Shown: piece by piece, positions 25,111 to 35,700 of the stretch
Position numbering within the stretch: position 1 is the stretch's first letter
Layout of the letters: the number at the start of each line of letters is the position of its first letter
From: DASWJZ01 sp963846475
Lineage (GTDB): Bacteria; Pseudomonadota; Alphaproteobacteria; Rhizobiales; Afifellaceae
Direction of reading: 5' to 3'
Length of the DNA stretch: 64,000 nucleotides
Assembly: GCA_963846475.1 (NCBI GenBank)
Contig: CAWJVZ010000004.1
Location: 372,001-436,000, forward strand
Notes under the pieces: generated by a model
Database searches by the model: none
What the model was told of the DNA's origin: nothing
The model's input: only the letters and a program-made list of their open reading frames with translations
Program-made: the position numbers and the translations under genes

Positions 25111-25386
25111 ATGGAAATTGCCGAAATCGAGCAGGTGGTGAAGCCGATCCTGGCGCGCGAGCTCGGGATCGATGTTGCGAGCATCGGCGACGACACGACA
25201 GTCGACAACATGCCGCTCTGGGACTCCGTCAAGCACGTCGACATCGTCTTCGCCATCCAGGACGCCTTCGCACTGGAGTTCCACCCGCGCGAGATCGACG
25301 AGATGTATTCCTACCCCGAAATAATGGAGACGCTGGTCCGCAGGCTCATCACGGCTCCCGGCGAGGTCCGCGACTTCAGCCGCTAG
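25111..25386 (+). CDS. Free-standing acyl carrier protein (second type)
   Basis: This 91-residue carrier protein has its phosphopantetheine site at Ser39 in PLWDSVKHVDIV, the WDSxxH form seen in stand-alone carriers of natural-product and FkbH-type loading pathways. ATG 25,111 has GAGGG just upstream; the frame is open earlier, but that part lies in the leader. Its end overlaps the end of the convergent hydrolase copy B by four bases. Lying between two paralogous hydrolases, it is their most likely partner substrate carrier. Confidence 0.85.
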   Translation: MEIAEIEQVVKPILARELGIDVASIGDDTTVDNMPLWDSVKHVDIVFAIQDAFALEFHPREIDEMYSYPEIMETLVRRLITAPGEVRDFSR

Positions 25387-26030
25387 ACCGTCTCCTCATC
25401 GAAGATCGATGCGAGGATCTTCTCCAGTGTGCCGTCGCGCGTGAGAATCTGGCTGAGCGCATGGCCGCCCTTCTCGTAGCCGTGGAGGTAGGTGTCGGGC
25501 AGGCCTTCGAGGCGCTCGGCGTGCGCCTTGTCCCGCTCGGCGGTGAATGAGTAATAGATGTGATACTTGGTCCTGCCGTTGGGGTCGGCCAGCAACGGCT
25601 TGACGTCGAAATATTGCGGGCAGACGTCGGCATCCTTGCGAAGCACCTGCAGGCGCGGGTGGTCCTCCTCGAGCATGGTTTGCGCCGAGAATGCGTGGAC
25701 CACATCGGCGCTCAATAGCCAGCCGAACACCAGAGCGGCATATCCGCCTCCGGAATTGCCGAGCGTCGCGACCTTTCTGATGCCGCGCTCCGCGATCCGT
25801 TCGATCAGGTATTCCGCCGTCCCCTCGATATTACGCGTTTGGCCTTCAATTCCCCAATGGTACCACACTTTACGTGGGTCCCGCAGGAAGATGCGGTTGT
25901 AGTCGTACTTGCTTGTAATCGACATGTAGTTGAACAGACGGCCGCCAAATCCGCTGAACACTATGAGAAGCTTGTCGCTGCCGGGCATCCAGACTTCACG
26001 AACTTCTTCCTGATTGTCGCTAATTGCCAA
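25383..26030 (-). CDS. Alpha/beta hydrolase-like protein (copy B)
   Basis: This 215-residue protein is a close paralog of copy A. The nucleophile elbow is GNSGGGYAAL (Ser93), followed by AFSAQT where copy A has AFSPQT, and a late His lies in GGHALSQI. It lacks a short insertion that copy A has near residue 30. The gene converges on the ACP with overlapping stops. The pair A/B suggests a duplicated step such as two release or editing reactions. Which reaction is catalysed cannot be read from the sequence. Confidence 0.72.
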   Translation of the reverse strand: MAISDNQEEVREVWMPGSDKLLIVFSGFGGRLFNYMSITSKYDYNRIFLRDPRKVWYHWGIEGQTRNIEGTAEYLIERIAERGIRKVATLGNSGGGYAALVFGWLLSADVVHAFSAQTMLEEDHPRLQVLRKDADVCPQYFDVKPLLADPNGRTKYHIYYSFTAERDKAHAERLEGLPDTYLHGYEKGGHALSQILTRDGTLEKILASIFDEETV

Positions 26031-26254
26031 CGTTTAACTCTCCAGCAGGGGTTAAAGACCAGTGGGCGTGGGATACCAAGCGTCGCGCTATAACGCGACC
26101 CCGCCCCTGCCGCAAGCGTCCCACCCCCGGCGCCAGCACGGCGCCCAGGCGCAATAACCAACAATCCGCTTCTCATTCCGCAGGATGTCGCATATCTCCA
26201 AGCCGACCCATCGGCGCCGACCGCGGGCACGAAAATATCCGAGAAAGCTGCTTC

Positions 26255-27790
26255 ATGTTGACGGGCGAGTTCCTGCATTTTTCGGCGATGCGCGTTCCCG
26301 ACAAGGAGGCCTTCGTGTCGGGCGAGGCGCGCATGACCTTCCGCGAGGCCGACCGGCTAGCCAACCGCGTCGCCAACGCGCTGCTCGCGCGCGGCATCGG
26401 CAAAGGATCCCTGGTCGCAATTCTGAGCACCAACACGCCGCAATACGCGGTCGTGCATTTCGCCGCGGCGCGCGCCGGCGCGGTGCTGACCCATTTCTCC
26501 TTCCGCATGACCGCGGCGGAAATGTCGGCGCTCGCCCGCAAGGTCGGCGCGGTCGTGCTGTTCGTCGACCCGCTGCTCGTCGAGCTCGCCCGGGCTGTCA
26601 TGGAGCAGACGCCGGAAATCCGCACCGTCGTTTCGCTCGGCGACGCGCCGGCGGCGACCGGCTGGCCGGGTCTGGAGGATTTTATCGCCTCGGCCGGCCC
26701 CACTCCGCCCGACGTGCAGCTCCGCGACAATTCCCCGCTCGGCATCATCTTCACCGGCGGCACCACGGGCCTGCCGAAGGCGGTGCTCGTCTCGCACAAG
26801 GCCCGCGTGGCCTCCACCAATGCGGCGATGGTGGAGTTCGGCATCGACGAGCGCGACGTGGTCGGCTGCGCCGCGCCCCTTTTCCACAATGCCGGCCTCT
26901 ATTGCTGGTTTCAAATGGCGGTGGGGCTCGGCTGTACCAGCGTGCTGATGCCGACGTGGAATCCCGCCACGGTGCCGCAGACCTGCCGCGACGAGGCGAT
27001 CACCAGCCTCTTCGCCGTGCCTACCCAGCTGAACGGACTCCTCCTCCACAAGCATTTCGACCCGGCGATGCTCGCCAGTGTCAAGAAGATCAACTTCGCC
27101 GGTGCGCGCATGCCGGCGCAGCAGTTCGAGCGGCTGCGTGAAGCCCTGCCGGAGGCCGATCTGATCGAGCATTATGGGCAGTCGGAGTTCGGCATCATCT
27201 CGGTGCGCCGGCACTGGCGGAACGACGACAAGGCCGCGACGGTCGGCCGCGCCGCCTTCAACGTCGAGATCGCCGTGTTCGACCGCGACGGCAACATGCT
27301 GCCTCCCGGCGAGACCGGCGAAGTGGCGGTGCGCGGCGACGGCGTGATGAACGGCTATGTCGGCGACCAGGAAGAGACGGCGCGTTATCTCCGCTTCGAC
27401 GGCTGGCTCTACACCGGCGACATCGGCCGGCTCGACGAGGAGGGCTATCTGACGCTGATCGACCGTTCCAAGGACATCATCATCATCGGCGGCGAGAACA
27501 TCGCCTCTGCCGAGGTGGAACTCGCCCTCTACGCCCATGAGAGGGTGGCGGAATGCGCTGTCTTCGCCATCCCCGACGAGCACTGGGGCGAGGTGCCCGC
27601 CGCCCATGTCGTTTTAAAGCCTGGCGCCGAGATGACGGAGCGGGATCTGCAGGCTTTTTGCAGCACACGCATTCCGAGCCACAAGCGCCCGCGGGTGATC
27701 AAGTTCGTCGATGCGCTGCCGACGACGCCGGCCGGAAAGGTGCAGAAGGCGGTGCTCCGCCGCGATTATTGGGGCGCGCTCAAACGCTGA
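26255..27790 (+). CDS. AMP-forming acyl-CoA/acyl-ACP ligase
   Basis: This 511-residue ANL-superfamily enzyme has the P-loop FTGGTTGLPKAV (family TSGTTGxPK), A5 EHYGQSE, A7 YTGDIGRLDEEGY and the C-terminal catalytic Lys in PAGKVQKAVLR. ATG 26,255 starts directly with the fold. It would activate a carboxylic acid as an acyl adenylate and pass it to CoA or a carrier protein. It converges with the KS-AT-DH-PPTase gene, overlapping it by 11 bases, so it may supply the starter unit or reload a product. The change Ser to Gly in the first P-loop position is mild. Confidence 0.9.
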   Translation: MLTGEFLHFSAMRVPDKEAFVSGEARMTFREADRLANRVANALLARGIGKGSLVAILSTNTPQYAVVHFAAARAGAVLTHFSFRMTAAEMSALARKVGAVVLFVDPLLVELARAVMEQTPEIRTVVSLGDAPAATGWPGLEDFIASAGPTPPDVQLRDNSPLGIIFTGGTTGLPKAVLVSHKARVASTNAAMVEFGIDERDVVGCAAPLFHNAGLYCWFQMAVGLGCTSVLMPTWNPATVPQTCRDEAITSLFAVPTQLNGLLLHKHFDPAMLASVKKINFAGARMPAQQFERLREALPEADLIEHYGQSEFGIISVRRHWRNDDKAATVGRAAFNVEIAVFDRDGNMLPPGETGEVAVRGDGVMNGYVGDQEETARYLRFDGWLYTGDIGRLDEEGYLTLIDRSKDIIIIGGENIASAEVELALYAHERVAECAVFAIPDEHWGEVPAAHVVLKPGAEMTERDLQAFCSTRIPSHKRPRVIKFVDALPTTPAGKVQKAVLRRDYWGALKR

Positions 27791-30700
27791 CGGAGGAGCG
27801 GAAGGCGACGGCGAGCACCGACGGGCCGTCCGCCGCGGACAGGACCGCGAGCGCCGTATCGCCGAACGCGACGCGGCCGTTGCCGCGCCCGTCGATCTCC
27901 GTCACGACGAAGCTCGTCGGCCGGCCGTTCAACCCGATTCCGAGGCACTTGGCCGCAGCTTCCTTGGCGCACCAGGCCTGCAGGGCCGTGGTTTCCGGGT
28001 CGCCGGCGCCGCCGCTTACCAGCGTCCGCTCCGCATCCGAGAAGCCGCCGGCGAGGAGATCGGCGGCCGCGATGCGACCCACCCGCTCGAGGTCGACGCC
28101 TACCTCCATTCCGGGCGGCGCTGCGACCGCGACCGCCTCGCCTCCCGCATGCGCCACCGAGACATCCGGCATCTCGCCGAGCTGCTCGAGCCCATCGCGC
28201 GCGACGTAGGGCTTGCCCCCGTCGGCGACGCGCAGCACCACATCGGCCGGCATGAGGCGGACGCCGTGCGCCCGCTCGATCCAGGTGCGCGCCGCCTCCT
28301 TGAGCGCAATGCGACCGATCAGCCAGTCGTCGCGGCGGCGCTGCTGGCCCGACAAGGCGGCGAAGGCGAGCCGCTCCTCGGCGGAAAGCATTGTCCGCGC
28401 CAGCACGCGCCGCCAGATGCCGCCGGCCTCGTCGAGAAAGCCCGGCGGAAAAGCGGGCACGCGCCACACCAGCGCGTCTGCCGGCAGCGCCGGGAACAGC
28501 GCGCTCGCGTCGTCGCCGAAAAACCCATCGCGCGGCCTGAACCGGGCGTCGTAGAACCGGCTGGGCACGTCGAAGAAGCGGTCGCGCCAGCCGCTCACGC
28601 GGAAGAGCAGCCGGCCCTCCGGCCCGAGACAATCGAAGTCGCCGGAGAGGAAGCGCGGCCCGGCGCCGCCCTCTTCGAAATGCAGGCGGCCGGCGACAAT
28701 GCTCCCCGCCGTATCCTCCCGCGCCGCGTCGAACAGCTCGATCCGCTCGATGCGCGACGGGAAGCAGCTGAAGTCGATGCCGATCGTCTCGACGATCCAG
28801 TAGGCGGTCACGTGGCCAATGGCGTCGAGGAGCACCGGGTTCAGGATGCAGCGCGGCCTCGCGCCGGGGCTGAAGAAACCGTCGAGCGGCGTATCGCCAA
28901 GCGTCACGTCGATGCCGGTCTCGTCCCAGGCGTCGACGCGCCCGACGCTGTGATACATCGGCCCATGGAACATCCCGGTGGTGTAAAGGTCTTCGGGGCG
29001 GAGCACCGGCGCGATGGGCGCGGCAAGCGGGGGAGCGGCATAAGCGGGCGGCGCCAGCGGCTCATTGGCGAGCACGACCTCCGCCTCCACCAGGGCCTGC
29101 CCTGCCCCGTCGGCGATGCGGGCGGCGACGCGGACCTTGCCGCCTACATCCGGCAGCAATTCCGCCTCCAGCAGCACGGTGCGGACAGCGTCGAGGGCGA
29201 TCCAATTGTGGGCCCGCACGTTTTCGAGCCGCACTGGGACAAGGCCGCCGGCAAGCGCCGAAGCCGCCTCGACGAGCATTTCGAGGCTGACTGCCATCGG
29301 AACGACCGGCTGTGCCGTCAAGTCCGGGTCGAGATCGGAAACGTGCATCGAATAGAGCACGTGTTGCCGAAGGAACTCGTGCGCTGCGTCGAGGTCGCAC
29401 TCCGCCGTGAGCCGGTCGGCGTCGCGGGCCGTGATGCGGTGCAGGAAGGGATAGGCGCGGCCCTCGTCCATCGCCTCGCTGGCGAAGAGCGGTCCGGCGG
29501 CCGCATTCATCACGGATTGCTGCACGTCCAGGAACTGCCGCATCAGCGCGAAATGGCCCGACAGGACGCTTCCGCGTGCCGGCGAGGCGATGGCGGGATC
29601 GAGAGTGGCCGGCACCGACTGATCGGTGGCGGGCCTGGGCGCAAACCCCTCCGCCGTCGAGACCGCCGGAACGATCTCAGGTGCCACGAGGAGGGCTGGA
29701 GAATGCGCCGTGGCGGGCGCCAAGGTGGCCGTCTCGACCGGCGCCATCGGCTCACGCCCGAGCGGGCCGCCGGCATTGGCGGATGGAAGGGAAAGCGCCT
29801 CCCGGATCGCGTCCCGCTCGGCTTGCGGCAGGCTGACGAAAGGCAGCGTGTTGGCGAAGACGCGCGCCCGCGACCGGGGCGGCGCCGGCGCGTCGAGGTC
29901 CAGCGGCGGGATGGCCCGCCCGGCCATCACCGCGCCAAGGCGCATGCAGCGACCGGACACCCAGAGCCGGCCGATCGCGTGCAGCAGCTGCACCAAGCTC
30001 GACCGCCGGCGGCTGTCGAGCGGCACGACGAGCGCATCCTTGCCTTCCAAAATGTTGTCCACGAAGCCGCTCAGATTGGCCGACGGCCCCACCTCCACGA
30101 ACGTATCGAAGCCGTCGGCGTGCATCTGCCGAATTGTCTCGGTGAAGCGCACGCAGGTCCGCCACTGCTCGGCCGCCAGCCTGCGGATCTCCGCCGGGTC
30201 GGACGGCATGATTGCTGCCGTCGCGCAGGAATAGATAGGCACGCTCGGCGGCAAGAAGCTCATCTCGCGGTAGCTGCGCTCGATCATCTCGGCGGCCGGC
30301 GCGAAGAGCGGCGTGTGATAGGGGCGGTCGAACGGCAGGAAGGCGCAGAGGCCGCCCTCCTTGCCGAGCTTGGCGGCCAGCTCTTCCAGCTTTTGGCGAG
30401 GGCCGAAGAGGACCACCTGCTGGCGGCAATTGTCGAGCGCAAGGTGGATGTCCTTGCCGTCGGCCAGCGCCAGCGCTCGCTCGCGCGGCACGGCTCCGAC
30501 GGTAAGGAGGGCGCCGCGCGTCACCTCGCCGGCGGCCTCGAGGTTCTGGTAGAGGCGCTTCAGCTGAGCGATCGACGCCTCCAGCTCCTGCCAACCCTCG
30601 CGACCGAGGACGCCCGCCGCCCGCAGCGCCGTGTGCTCGCCGCTGCTGTGGCCGACGAGCCCATCGGGCGCGATGCCGAGACGACGCATAACCGCGAGGA

Positions 30701-32681
30701 GCGCCTGGCTGCCGATGAAGGTCGCCTCGGAGCCCATCGCCACCGTGAACAGCTCGCCTTCGAGCCGGTCGAGCACGCTTCGCTCCACTGTGTTCGGCGG
30801 CGGGAAGACGCAATGGGAGGGCTTGTCCTCGTTTTCCTGGTACAGCGACTCCCAAAAATCGAACCAGCGGCGCGCCTCGGGGAAGGCGATCAGCACGTCG
30901 CCGAGCATGCCCTGGTATTGTGCGCCCTCGCCCGGAAAGACGAAGGCGAGCTTGCCCGGACGCGCCCGCTCGGCGGCGTAGATGCCGGAGCGGACCTGGA
31001 ATTCAGCGCGACCGGCCTCGAGCCGTTCGGCCGCCTTGCCGATCTTGTCGGCGAGATCGCCCGGACTGGTGGCGACGATCGCCACGCGGGCGGGGCCGGC
31101 TTCGCCGTCGCGCCCGATTGAGGCAGCGGCGATTTCGGCAAGCGAGGCTTCGGCGAGCGGCCCGGTGAGCGCGGTGCGCAGCCTCTCAAGCTTTGCGAGC
31201 AGCGCCGCCGGCGTCTCAGCGGCGCACACGACGAGCTCGGCCGGCAGATGCACAGGCCGCGGCGATTCTTGCGGCTCCGGCGCCTCCTCCAGGATGGCGT
31301 GCGAATTTATGCCGCCGAAGCCAAACGCATTGATGCCGGCGCGCCGCGGCGTGCCGCGCGGCTGGATCCAGGGCCGCGTCTCGGTATTGATGTAGAACGG
31401 AGTGGTGTCCAGGCCGAGCGCCGGCTGGACAGCGTCGGAAAGCGTCGGCGGCAGCGTCCGGTAATAGAGCGCCAGCGCCGTCTTGATCAGCCCGGCGATT
31501 CCGGCGGCGGGAATGCAGTGGCCGATCATCGACTTCACGGTGCCGAGCGCGGCCCTCGGCAGGTCCCCAGGGCGATCGCCAAAAATCTCGCGGAGCGCCT
31601 GGACTTCGGTGCGGTCGCCCAGCGGTATGCCCGTGCCGTGCGCCTCGACCAGCCCGATGCTGTCCGGCGAGATGAGCGCGGCGGCGAAAGCGCGGCGGAT
31701 GGCCAAGACCTCGCCGTCCAGCCGCGGCGCAAGCAGGCCCGCGCCCTTCCCGTCGCTCGACTGGCCGACGGATTTGATCACCGCATAGATGCGGTCGCCG
31801 GCGGCAAGGGCATCGTCGAGACGCTTCAAGGCGACAATTCCCAGTCCTTCGCCCAGGAGAGTTCCATCGGACTCGGCGTCAAACGGCCGTACCTTGGAGC
31901 GCCGGGACAATGCGCCGAGCTGGGTGAAGACCATGTAGGCTTCCGCCGGGGTGGACGCGTTCACACCGCCGGCCAGCATCAGATCGCTGCGGCCGGCGCG
32001 CAACTCCTCCATGGCGGTGTGAACGGCCAGTAGCGAAGACGCGCAGGCGGCGTCGATGATGTAATTGGGTCCGCGCAGATCCAGGCGATTGGCGATCCGG
32101 CCGGTCATCACGTTCGGAACCATGCCGGGCGTGACGTCGGAATTGAGCGGCGGCAACTGATCGACGAGCGCGGCGCGGAGCCGCGCCAAGGCGGGCTCCG
32201 GCGCATCCGGAAGAATCTCGCGGAAGAGCGAAACCATCTGGTCCGCCATCACCCCGTGCTGCACGAGGCTGGCGTTGCCGCGGTGGAGATAGGTGCTGTG
32301 CCCGAGCACAATGCCGGTCGTCGTGTGGTCGTGACCCCCGCCCAGGTAGCCGGCATCGGCAAGGGCGTCGCGCGCCGCCTTCAGCGCCAGGAACTGATCG
32401 GGCTCGCCGCCGTCGACGGAGCTCGGCATCACCCCCAGCTCGGCGGGGTCGAAACGGTAGAGATCGCCGAGATAGCCTCCCGATGCCGTGGTGATGCGGG
32501 TGGGGCCAATTCCGTTCAGATAGCGCGCCGCGCCCCACTCGGCCGAGGGCTCGCCGATCTGGTCCTCTCCGGCGCAAATGTTGCGCCAGAACGCTTCCGG
32601 GCCATCGGCCCTTGGGAAAACGCACGCCATGCCGATGATCGCGATGTCGCCGCCCGGGGCTCTGGTATCGGCACCTGCCAT
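27780..32681 (-). CDS. Megasynthase KS-AT-DH with fused phosphopantetheinyl transferase (PfaC/PfaE-like)
   Basis: This is a 1633-residue protein. Residues 1 to about 455 are a ketosynthase with Cys213 in DAACASSLLAV, His in EAHGTGIPLGD and His in SMIGHCIPAAGIAG, a form close to the KS of PfaC in polyunsaturated fatty acid synthases. About 575-885 is an acyltransferase with Ser679 in GHSSGEH. About 1070-1400 is a hotdog dehydratase-like region (PVVPMAVSLEML). About 1420-1633 is a 4'-phosphopantetheinyl transferase with GVDLERVG and WCAKEAAAK, intact magnesium and Lys/Glu residues. It has no carrier domain of its own. ATG 32,681 has AGGGA upstream. It lies 41 bases downstream of the companion megasynthase. 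The PPTase probably activates the ACPs of the cluster. Confidence 0.9.
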   Translation of the reverse strand: MAGADTRAPGGDIAIIGMACVFPRADGPEAFWRNICAGEDQIGEPSAEWGAARYLNGIGPTRITTASGGYLGDLYRFDPAELGVMPSSVDGGEPDQFLALKAARDALADAGYLGGGHDHTTTGIVLGHSTYLHRGNASLVQHGVMADQMVSLFREILPDAPEPALARLRAALVDQLPPLNSDVTPGMVPNVMTGRIANRLDLRGPNYIIDAACASSLLAVHTAMEELRAGRSDLMLAGGVNASTPAEAYMVFTQLGALSRRSKVRPFDAESDGTLLGEGLGIVALKRLDDALAAGDRIYAVIKSVGQSSDGKGAGLLAPRLDGEVLAIRRAFAAALISPDSIGLVEAHGTGIPLGDRTEVQALREIFGDRPGDLPRAALGTVKSMIGHCIPAAGIAGLIKTALALYYRTLPPTLSDAVQPALGLDTTPFYINTETRPWIQPRGTPRRAGINAFGFGGINSHAILEEAPEPQESPRPVHLPAELVVCAAETPAALLAKLERLRTALTGPLAEASLAEIAAASIGRDGEAGPARVAIVATSPGDLADKIGKAAERLEAGRAEFQVRSGIYAAERARPGKLAFVFPGEGAQYQGMLGDVLIAFPEARRWFDFWESLYQENEDKPSHCVFPPPNTVERSVLDRLEGELFTVAMGSEATFIGSQALLAVMRRLGIAPDGLVGHSSGEHTALRAAGVLGREGWQELEASIAQLKRLYQNLEAAGEVTRGALLTVGAVPRERALALADGKDIHLALDNCRQQVVLFGPRQKLEELAAKLGKEGGLCAFLPFDRPYHTPLFAPAAEMIERSYREMSFLPPSVPIYSCATAAIMPSDPAEIRRLAAEQWRTCVRFTETIRQMHADGFDTFVEVGPSANLSGFVDNILEGKDALVVPLDSRRRSSLVQLLHAIGRLWVSGRCMRLGAVMAGRAIPPLDLDAPAPPRSRARVFANTLPFVSLPQAERDAIREALSLPSANAGGPLGREPMAPVETATLAPATAHSPALLVAPEIVPAVSTAEGFAPRPATDQSVPATLDPAIASPARGSVLSGHFALMRQFLDVQQSVMNAAAGPLFASEAMDEGRAYPFLHRITARDADRLTAECDLDAAHEFLRQHVLYSMHVSDLDPDLTAQPVVPMAVSLEMLVEAASALAGGLVPVRLENVRAHNWIALDAVRTVLLEAELLPDVGGKVRVAARIADGAGQALVEAEVVLANEPLAPPAYAAPPLAAPIAPVLRPEDLYTTGMFHGPMYHSVGRVDAWDETGIDVTLGDTPLDGFFSPGARPRCILNPVLLDAIGHVTAYWIVETIGIDFSCFPSRIERIELFDAAREDTAGSIVAGRLHFEEGGAGPRFLSGDFDCLGPEGRLLFRVSGWRDRFFDVPSRFYDARFRPRDGFFGDDASALFPALPADALVWRVPAFPPGFLDEAGGIWRRVLARTMLSAEERLAFAALSGQQRRRDDWLIGRIALKEAARTWIERAHGVRLMPADVVLRVADGGKPYVARDGLEQLGEMPDVSVAHAGGEAVAVAAPPGMEVGVDLERVGRIAAADLLAGGFSDAERTLVSGGAGDPETTALQAWCAKEAAAKCLGIGLNGRPTSFVVTEIDGRGNGRVAFGDTALAVLSAADGPSVLAVAFRSSVSV

Positions 32682-32722
32682 TGGCGAATTTCCCTAAATC
32701 GCGCCCGCGGCGAACCGGCCGC

Positions 32723-35700
32723 TCAAACGCGTATCTCGCCGGTCCACCCGCGGAAGCGGTTCAAGGCGACGCTTGCGGTGCTTTCGAGGTTCTCGATGAC
32801 GAAAACCGGGCGAGCGGCGTCGTCAACCACAAGAACGTCGGCGCGGACCTCGTGTTCGGCGGTGCCCGGCTCGACGGCAAAGAGCATGCGGCGGGCCGGC
32901 CCCGCATCGGCGAAGCGCCGGATCCGGCCGAAGCGGTTGGGCAGCGCCACCGCATCGCGGAACCGGCAGGACCACAGCCAGGCGATCTGCGCCGCGGCGT
33001 CGACCAGCGCCGGATCGAACAGCCAGCGCGCATTCGCCGACGCGCCATGGACGAAGCTCGATGGGGTGCTCGGTGCCATGTCAGCCAGCACGCCGGTCTC
33101 ATCCAAGCCGACGAGGCGGCTCACCGCCTGCAATATCGGACCATGCGAGAGGATGCTGCGATAGGCGTGGCCGGCGCTGAGCGGCGCCGCGGCCGGAGCA
33201 AAGCCGGCAGCCCAATCCGGCGCAGGCTCGCTGGGCAGCATGTCGGTGAGGCGGACCGACGCGCGGTAATGCGGCCGGCCGGCTTCGCCGGCCGACCTCA
33301 GTTCCACCGTGGCGTTGAAGCCGGTCGCGTCGCCGTGCTCGCTCCCCACCACGACGATCTCCAGAGCGCGCGGGCGGTCGTCCTCCAGCCGCAGGCCGTT
33401 CAGGAGTTTTAGATCGGAAACCTCCGAGACATGCCAGCCCGGCCATACCGTGGCCGCGGCCTCGGCCGCCATCTCGAGAGCCACGGCGGCGGGCAGGACC
33501 GGCACGCCGTCGAGGCGGTGATGGTCGAGATAAAGGTCGTTGTCGAGGGACAGGGTGGTGACGAGCAGGCGCCCGCCGCGCGGACCGGCGGCGCCGGTCG
33601 CATGGGCGACGAGCGGCCATGGCGAGGTCGGGGCGGCGGCGCCGTTGGTCTTCGCCGGCGCGTCCAGGAAGCGGCCCTGCTCCGCCTCCTGGCGCTCCCA
33701 CGGCCCGTCCCCGAGGATGATCTCCACGTCGCCGACGGGGCCGCGCAGGATCTCATCCAGGCAGGCGGCGGCGCCGCCCTCCGGCTGGACCAGGCCGACG
33801 CGCTTCGCTTCGAATTTCCGGCGCGTCTCGGCCGAGACCATGCCGGGGCCGTGGCGGGTGCCTTCCCAGGGGCCCCAGTTGAGGACTGCGATCTTGACGC
33901 TCTCCGGCCATTCGCCCCGGAGCTGCAAGGCGAAACGGTTCAAAAGCTCGTTGGCCGCGGCGTAGTCGCTCTGGCCGGAATTGCCGTAGCGGCCGGCAAC
34001 GGAGCCGAAAAGGATGAAGAAGCCGAGCGATTCCGGCCGGACGGCGCGGGCGATCGCGAAGGCGCTCAGCGCCTTGGTCTCCACGACGCGTGCCCAGCTC
34101 GCCGGGTCCTTATCGACGATGAGCTTGTCCTCGATCAGACCGGCGCCGTGGATGATTCCGTCGAGGCGGCCGAACTCCTCATGAATACCGGCGATGAGTG
34201 CGCTCGCCTGGTCGGGCTGGCGCAGATCGGCCACGCGGTAGGCAACCTTGGCGCCCGCCGCTTCGAAGTCGGCCAGGTTGGCGCGGATCTCGCGGTCGCG
34301 GATGAGCGCCTGGAGCTTCCGCTCGATCTCGGCCGGGGTCGGCGTTTCGCTCGCGGCGCGGGCGGACTGAATCAGCGCCGCGCGGAGCGCCGAGGTGGAT
34401 ATGGAGGCGAAGCGCGGGTCTTCGGCCGCCGGAAGCGGCGTCCGCCCGGCGAGCACCAGCGTCACGCCGGGCCGGGCGAGCGGGCGCAGCGCCTCGGCGG
34501 TGATGCCGCGGGCGCCGCCAGTGGCCAGGAGCACGGCCCGCTCGGGGAGTTCGTGCCGGATTGGCGCGCCCGGAGGCAATGGCGCAGGCTCGGTGCGGAA
34601 AATGGTCCGCCTACCACGGGGATAGCCGACTTCCAGCCGGCCGCCGGCAATAGCCAGCTCGTTGAACAGAACGCGGGCGTTCGCTTCGGCCGACAACGAG
34701 GTGTCGAGGTCCACCGCTTTTACACTGGCAAGCGGCCACTCCTCCTTCAGCGATTTCGCCAGGCCGGGCCCGCCGCCCTGCGCGAAAATTCCCTGCGGCG
34801 TTGAAGCGCCGCGACCGAAAAGCCCGCCAAGTCCCGACACCAGAAGGATCTTTCCCCCCTTCTCGAGGTCGCCGTGCAGGCGGCCGAGAATGCGATGCGG
34901 CAAGGCCTCGTTACGCAGCAGCTCGGCGCACCAGAGCGACGGCTCGTCGGCTAGCGCCAGCGGCCGAGCGCCGGCCGGCGCAAGGTGGACGAAGCCGGCG
35001 AGCGGCGGCACGCCGATTTCGCTCAGCGCCTCGGTGATCCCGGCTTCTGCGCGGGCGGGGTCCGCACCGACCACGCGGGCCATTCCTCCCGCCGCCTCGA
35101 TCAGCCGCGCCAGGGCCGGCGCTATGCCGGTCCCGTCGTCGGTCAGGATGAAGAGGCCGGCCGGCAGTGTCGTCGGAACAACGCGATCCGGGAAAGCCTC
35201 CGCATGCGCGGCCATGACGAACCGGGGCGGACGGGCGGAAACCGCCTCATCAAGGTCCGCCCCGGCTTGATCAAAAGGGCGGGGAGCGACCTCCGCCGCC
35301 GAGCCGATCTGCTGCCAAAGACAATCGACGATGCCGTTCAGCGTTTTTTGGCTGTTCAGCGCCTCGCCGAGCGTCGCGGCGCTCGGCTGGGCGTCAGCCG
35401 GAAGCGCCTTGATCAGCGCGCCGACGATCTCGACCCGCTTGATGGAGTCGATGCCGAGGTCGGCTTCGAGATTCTGGTCCATGCCGAGCATGTCGCGCGG
35501 ATAGCCGGTGCGGTCCTCCACCAAACCGAGCAGCAGGTCGGTCAGGGCCGGCCGGCCGACGCCCTTGCCGTTTCCATTTGCAGCGGCGGCGGCCTGCGGC
35601 AGCGGTGCCGCGACCGAGGCTACGCCGTTCCTGACGCCGTTCACATGCGGAGCCGGAGCTTGCGCCGGCTGCGCCGGGACGGCAATCGGAGACGCGACCG

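Noticed and set aside
27711..31121. 1136-codon open frame on the plus strand
   Set aside because: It is antisense to the KS-AT-DH-PPTase gene and composed mostly of Arg, His, Gly, Ala and Asp with no domain. High G+C third positions create such shadows.
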